Positions 61,396 to 64,000 of a DNA stretch of 64,000 bases are shown here, one piece after another. Position numbers and translations under genes: made by a program. The stretch's first letter is position 1. Every line of letters starts with the position of its first letter. Source of the stretch: Terriglobales bacterium (GTDB lineage: Bacteria > Acidobacteriota > Terriglobia > Terriglobales > Acidobacteriaceae); NCBI GenBank assembly GCA_035651655.1, contig DASRFG010000014.1, positions 62,001 to 126,000 on the forward strand. Reading direction: 5' to 3'. The notes below the pieces were generated by a model. That model saw only the letters and a list, made by a program, of their open reading frames with translations, was not told the origin of the DNA and did not search any database.

Positions 61396-62496
61396 ATGGC
61401 CGCATTAAAGCTCAAGAATAAGGAGTCGTGCCAGTGGGACCTGGTCAGCCTTGGCGAGGTGATGCTGCGCCTCGATCCCGGCGACTTTCGCGTAGCTACC
61501 GCGCGACACTTTCGAGCCTTCGAGGGAGGCGGTGAATACAACGTCGCGCGCGGCCTGCGGCGATGTTTTGGCATGAGGACCGCCATCGTGACCGCCCTTG
61601 CCGATAACGCCGTCGGCCACTTGGTAGAAGATCTGATGCTGCAAGGCGGAGTGGATCTGCGGCACCTTCGCTGGATGCCATTCGATGGCGTGGGCCGAAC
61701 CGTACGCAATGGCCTGAATTTTACTGAACGCGGTTTCGGACCCCGTGCCGCGCTCGGATGCTCTGACCGGGGACACACCGCAATTTCGCAGCTCAAGCCC
61801 GGCGATATTGATTGGAAGCAGATTTTTGATAAAGAAGGCGCCCGCTGGTTCCACGCCGGCGGCATATTCTGCGCCCTCTCAGAAACCACGCCGTTAGTGG
61901 CCAAGGAAGCCATGGAAGCGGCAAGACGTTCGGGCGCGGTGATTTCTTATGATCTGAATTACCGTGCCTCACTGTGGAAATCAATCGGAGGAAAAAAGAA
62001 GGCGCAAGAGGTCAATCGCCTGCTAGCGCCGCTGGTTAACGTGATGCTAGGCAATGAAGAAGATTTCACAGCCGCACTGGGCTTCGATGTTGCCGGCGTT
62101 GACGAGGGCCACTCTTCGCTCGATCCAGCCAACTTCAAGCAGATGATCGAGCAAGTTGCACGGGACTTTCCCAATCTTTCTGTGGTGGCGACGACTCTGC
62201 GGCACGCGAAAACTGCCACGGTGAACGATTGGGGCGCAATCTGTTATTGTGATGGCCGATTTTATGAGGCACCGGTCAGGAAGAACCTGGAGATTTACGA
62301 TCGGGTAGGCGGTGGCGATTCCTTTGCCTCTGGTTTGATTTATGGATTTCTGACCGGCAAAGAGCCGCAATGGTCGGTGGAGTGTGGCGCCGCACACGGT
62401 GCGCTGGCGATGTCCACGCCTGGGGACACCAGCATGGCGACCCTGGAAGAGGTGCTGCAAGTAATGAAGGCGCAAACGGCGCGCATCGCTCGCTGA
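61396..62496 (+). CDS. PfkB-family sugar kinase, probable 2-keto-3-deoxygluconate kinase
   Basis: A 366-residue ribokinase-fold kinase. The N-terminal FEGGGEYNVARGLRRCFG is the first PfkB signature, and YDRVGGGDSFASGLIYGF is the C-terminal signature with the catalytic Asp and anion hole. It would phosphorylate KDG to KDPG with ATP. The specificity comes from context: the KDPG aldolase gene starts 9 bases later. At 366 residues it is longer than typical KdgK (about 310), with insertions around 120-150 and 245-260. The ATG at 61396 is used; an earlier one overlaps the MFS gene. Confidence 0.87.
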   Translation: MAALKLKNKESCQWDLVSLGEVMLRLDPGDFRVATARHFRAFEGGGEYNVARGLRRCFGMRTAIVTALADNAVGHLVEDLMLQGGVDLRHLRWMPFDGVGRTVRNGLNFTERGFGPRAALGCSDRGHTAISQLKPGDIDWKQIFDKEGARWFHAGGIFCALSETTPLVAKEAMEAARRSGAVISYDLNYRASLWKSIGGKKKAQEVNRLLAPLVNVMLGNEEDFTAALGFDVAGVDEGHSSLDPANFKQMIEQVARDFPNLSVVATTLRHAKTATVNDWGAICYCDGRFYEAPVRKNLEIYDRVGGGDSFASGLIYGFLTGKEPQWSVECGAAHGALAMSTPGDTSMATLEEVLQVMKAQTARIAR

Positions 62497-62505
62497 AAAC
62501 CAATA

Positions 62506-63177
62506 ATGACTAGAGACGAGGTCATCCGCAGAATTGGCGAGATCGGGATCGTGCCCGTGGTAAGGGCAGGGAGTCCGGACGAAGCCTCGCGTGCTGTAGA
62601 AGCCATCCTTGCGGGCGGGATCTCGGTAGTTGAAATTACCATGACGGTTCCGAACGCTGTGGCTGTGATCCGAGAAGTGGTCCGGCAATATGGGAAAAAA
62701 GTGCTAACCGGCGCCGGCACCGTGTTGACAGCTAAGCAAGCTGAATCGTGCCTGGCCGCTGGAGCTGAGTTTTTGGTGAGCCCCGGGCTGTCGCTTCCGG
62801 TCCTGCGCGTTGCGGAAGCTGCCGGCAAGCTGGCCATCCCTGGAGCCTTGACGCCAACCGAATTGATGGCAGCCAGCATCGAGGGAGCCGAGTTGGTAAA
62901 GATATTTCCCTGCGGCAACGTTGGTGGACCGAAGTACCTCAGGTCTTTGCGGGCGCCCTTTCCCGACATTAACTTGATCCCCACGGGGGGCGTGAATTTA
63001 TCCAATGCTGGAGACTACATCGGTGCTGGCGCATTCGCGCTCGGTGTGGGCGCTGACCTGGTAGATACCGCGGCGCTACGCAATGGTGATTTGCAAAAGA
63101 TTATTGGCACTGCGAGGTCACTGGTAGATGCTGTCCGACGGGCTCGCGACAAAGATGCTCTTGCCAGCATCCCGTAG
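62506..63177 (+). CDS. eda: KDPG/KHG aldolase
   Basis: A 223-residue class I aldolase. VPVVRAGSPDEAS carries the phosphate/substrate-binding Arg; VLTGAGTVLTAKQAESCLAAG and FLVSPGLS follow the barrel. KIFPCGNVGGPKYLRSLRAPFP has the Schiff-base lysine, and LIPTGGVN the second phosphate site. It splits 2-keto-3-deoxy-6-phosphogluconate into pyruvate and glyceraldehyde-3-phosphate in the Entner-Doudoroff and hexuronate routes. It lies 9 bases after the kinase and 18 before the aminotransferase. Confidence 0.92.
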   Translation: MTRDEVIRRIGEIGIVPVVRAGSPDEASRAVEAILAGGISVVEITMTVPNAVAVIREVVRQYGKKVLTGAGTVLTAKQAESCLAAGAEFLVSPGLSLPVLRVAEAAGKLAIPGALTPTELMAASIEGAELVKIFPCGNVGGPKYLRSLRAPFPDINLIPTGGVNLSNAGDYIGAGAFALGVGADLVDTAALRNGDLQKIIGTARSLVDAVRRARDKDALASIP

Positions 63178-63195
63178 CGGAAAGGAGAAACGATT

Positions 63196-64000
63196 CTGCA
63201 GACGCCAGCCTCCAAAAAAGTTTTGATAAGCGAGAAGGCCGAACGCTTTACCGAGTCAGTGATCCGCGAGATGACTCGCCAGGCGCAGCTCCACGGTGCC
63301 ATCAATCTCGCCCAGGGTTTTCCTGACTTTTCGGCTCCTGCGGAGATCAAACGTGCCGCGCAGGAAGCCATCGCCGCTGATATAAATCAATACGCGATCA
63401 CCTGGGGTTCGAAGTCTTTGCGCCAGGCAATAGCCCGCCACATGAAGGTCTGGCAGGGACTGGACGTTGATCCGGAAACCGAAATCACCGTCTGCTGCGG
63501 TTCCACCGAAGCGATGATCTCTTCGCTCCTGGCGGTGACCAACCCTGGCGACGAGATCATCGTCTTCGAACCGTATTACGAGAACTATGGTCCGGATGCG
63601 ATCATTGCCGGCGCCCGTCCCCGCTTTGTGAAATTGCGGCCGCCAGCCGATCCCGCCGGTGAGTGGACCTTCGATGAGCGTGAACTGCGGCGTGCCTTCG
63701 GCTCAAATACCAAAGCTATTATCGTTAACACTCCCAACAATCCCACCGGCAAAGTATTCACGCGCGCAGAACTCAATTTAATTCGCGATTTGTGCATCGA
63801 ACATGACGCTCTGGCGATCACCGACGAAATCTACGAGCACATAATTTATGACGGCGCCGAGCATATCTCGATGGCAAAGCTGGACGGGATGCGCGAGCGG
63901 ACGATCACCATCAATGGTGCTTCCAAAACCTACAGCGTTACCGGATGGCGCGTGGGATGGGCAGTGGCCCCGGCACTACTTACGAACGCCATTCGCAAGG
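63196..64000 (+). CDS. Class I/II PLP aminotransferase, partial at right edge, probable CTG start
   Basis: The frame is open to the window's end with 268 codons visible. AINLAQGFPDF, NTPNNPTGKVF, ITDEIYEHIIYDG and ASKTYSVTGWRVGWA (PLP lysine) match the aspartate/methionine/kynurenine aminotransferase subgroup I-gamma. The start is unusual: AAAGGAG at 63181-63187 is followed 8 bases on by CTG at 63196, which would give an N-terminus of the normal type (QTPASKKVLISEKAERFTE). ATT at 63193 is possible too; the first in-frame ATG (63271) is inside the conserved domain. It is the fourth gene of the sugar-acid unit. There is no signal peptide. Confidence 0.83.
   Translation, partial: MQTPASKKVLISEKAERFTESVIREMTRQAQLHGAINLAQGFPDFSAPAEIKRAAQEAIAADINQYAITWGSKSLRQAIARHMKVWQGLDVDPETEITVCCGSTEAMISSLLAVTNPGDEIIVFEPYYENYGPDAIIAGARPRFVKLRPPADPAGEWTFDERELRRAFGSNTKAIIVNTPNNPTGKVFTRAELNLIRDLCIEHDALAITDEIYEHIIYDGAEHISMAKLDGMRERTITINGASKTYSVTGWRVGWAVAPALLTNAIRK

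Overview
The window reads like a chromosome segment from an Acidobacteriota (Terriglobia-type) bacterium. This is an inference from gene content. It has three large TonB-dependent receptors with an N-terminal carboxypeptidase-regulatory-like domain (the Oar-like type expanded in that phylum), a CRTAC1/ASPIC-UnbV protein, a Tat-exported GMC oxidoreductase pair, BlaI/BlaR1-type regulation, moderately high GC and frequent GTG/TTG starts. I saw no rRNA, tRNA, CRISPR array, transposase or phage gene. About 52 protein genes fill the window; only one gap exceeds 300 bases (22048-22538).

Layout. (1) 2-499: end of a homocitrate/isopropylmalate synthase-like gene. (2) 496-11630, minus strand: a tight ten-gene unit encoding a three-subunit molybdenum hydroxylase plus CoxG, two ketopantoate-reductase-like enzymes, two M24 'pita-bread' enzymes, an M20 hydrolase and a flavin/F420-type oxidoreductase, which looks like a catabolic pathway for an unknown N-containing compound. 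Upstream lie two membrane proteins built from a repeated four-helix module with a conserved HxH (11732-13278). (3) 13438-29640: two divergent five-gene units around a 490-base intergenic region. Each has a TonB receptor; one carries the GMC oxidoreductase, its subunit 3, an MFS transporter and CRTAC1, and the other a Tat-exported sugar isomerase, a TPR protein and two half-size EamA transporters. (4) 29672-36802, minus: a third TonB receptor, a 72-residue secreted acidic peptide gene, BlaR1, BlaI and an ABC exporter. Three copies of a palindrome TCTTA-N6-TAAGA sit at the blaI promoter and upstream of the small peptide gene, so a self-contained regulon can be read from the sequence. (5) 36836-45939: a Tat-exported aminotransferase, a small membrane protein, a beta-barrel protein, an M48 protease, an APC permease, a phytoene-desaturase-like oxidoreductase, a homocysteine methyltransferase and NagB-like deaminase. 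(6) 45977-50449: hexuronate-type MFS, mannonate dehydratase, TypA. (7) 50457-64000: a sugar-acid/exported-enzyme region with SMP-30 lactonase, cytochrome c, exported RidA, two exported RraA-like proteins, an IclR regulator, a DUF4380-like protein, a PQQ dehydrogenase with a lanthanide-type active site, a Tat-exported SelA-like PLP enzyme, an MFS transporter, KDG kinase, KDPG aldolase and the start of an aminotransferase.

How it fits together. Mannonate dehydratase (region 6) makes 2-keto-3-deoxygluconate, which the kinase and aldolase of region 7 would turn into pyruvate and glyceraldehyde-3-phosphate, so regions 6 and 7 together contain the lower hexuronate pathway. The most unusual themes are: enzymes normally cytoplasmic (RidA, RraA, a SelA-like and a HisC-like PLP enzyme, a xylose-isomerase-like barrel) carrying Sec or Tat signals; the BlaI-operator regulon; and the symmetric KPR-M24-M20-M24-KPR block behind a molybdenum hydroxylase. 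Functions are assigned by reading motifs by eye; no database search was run.
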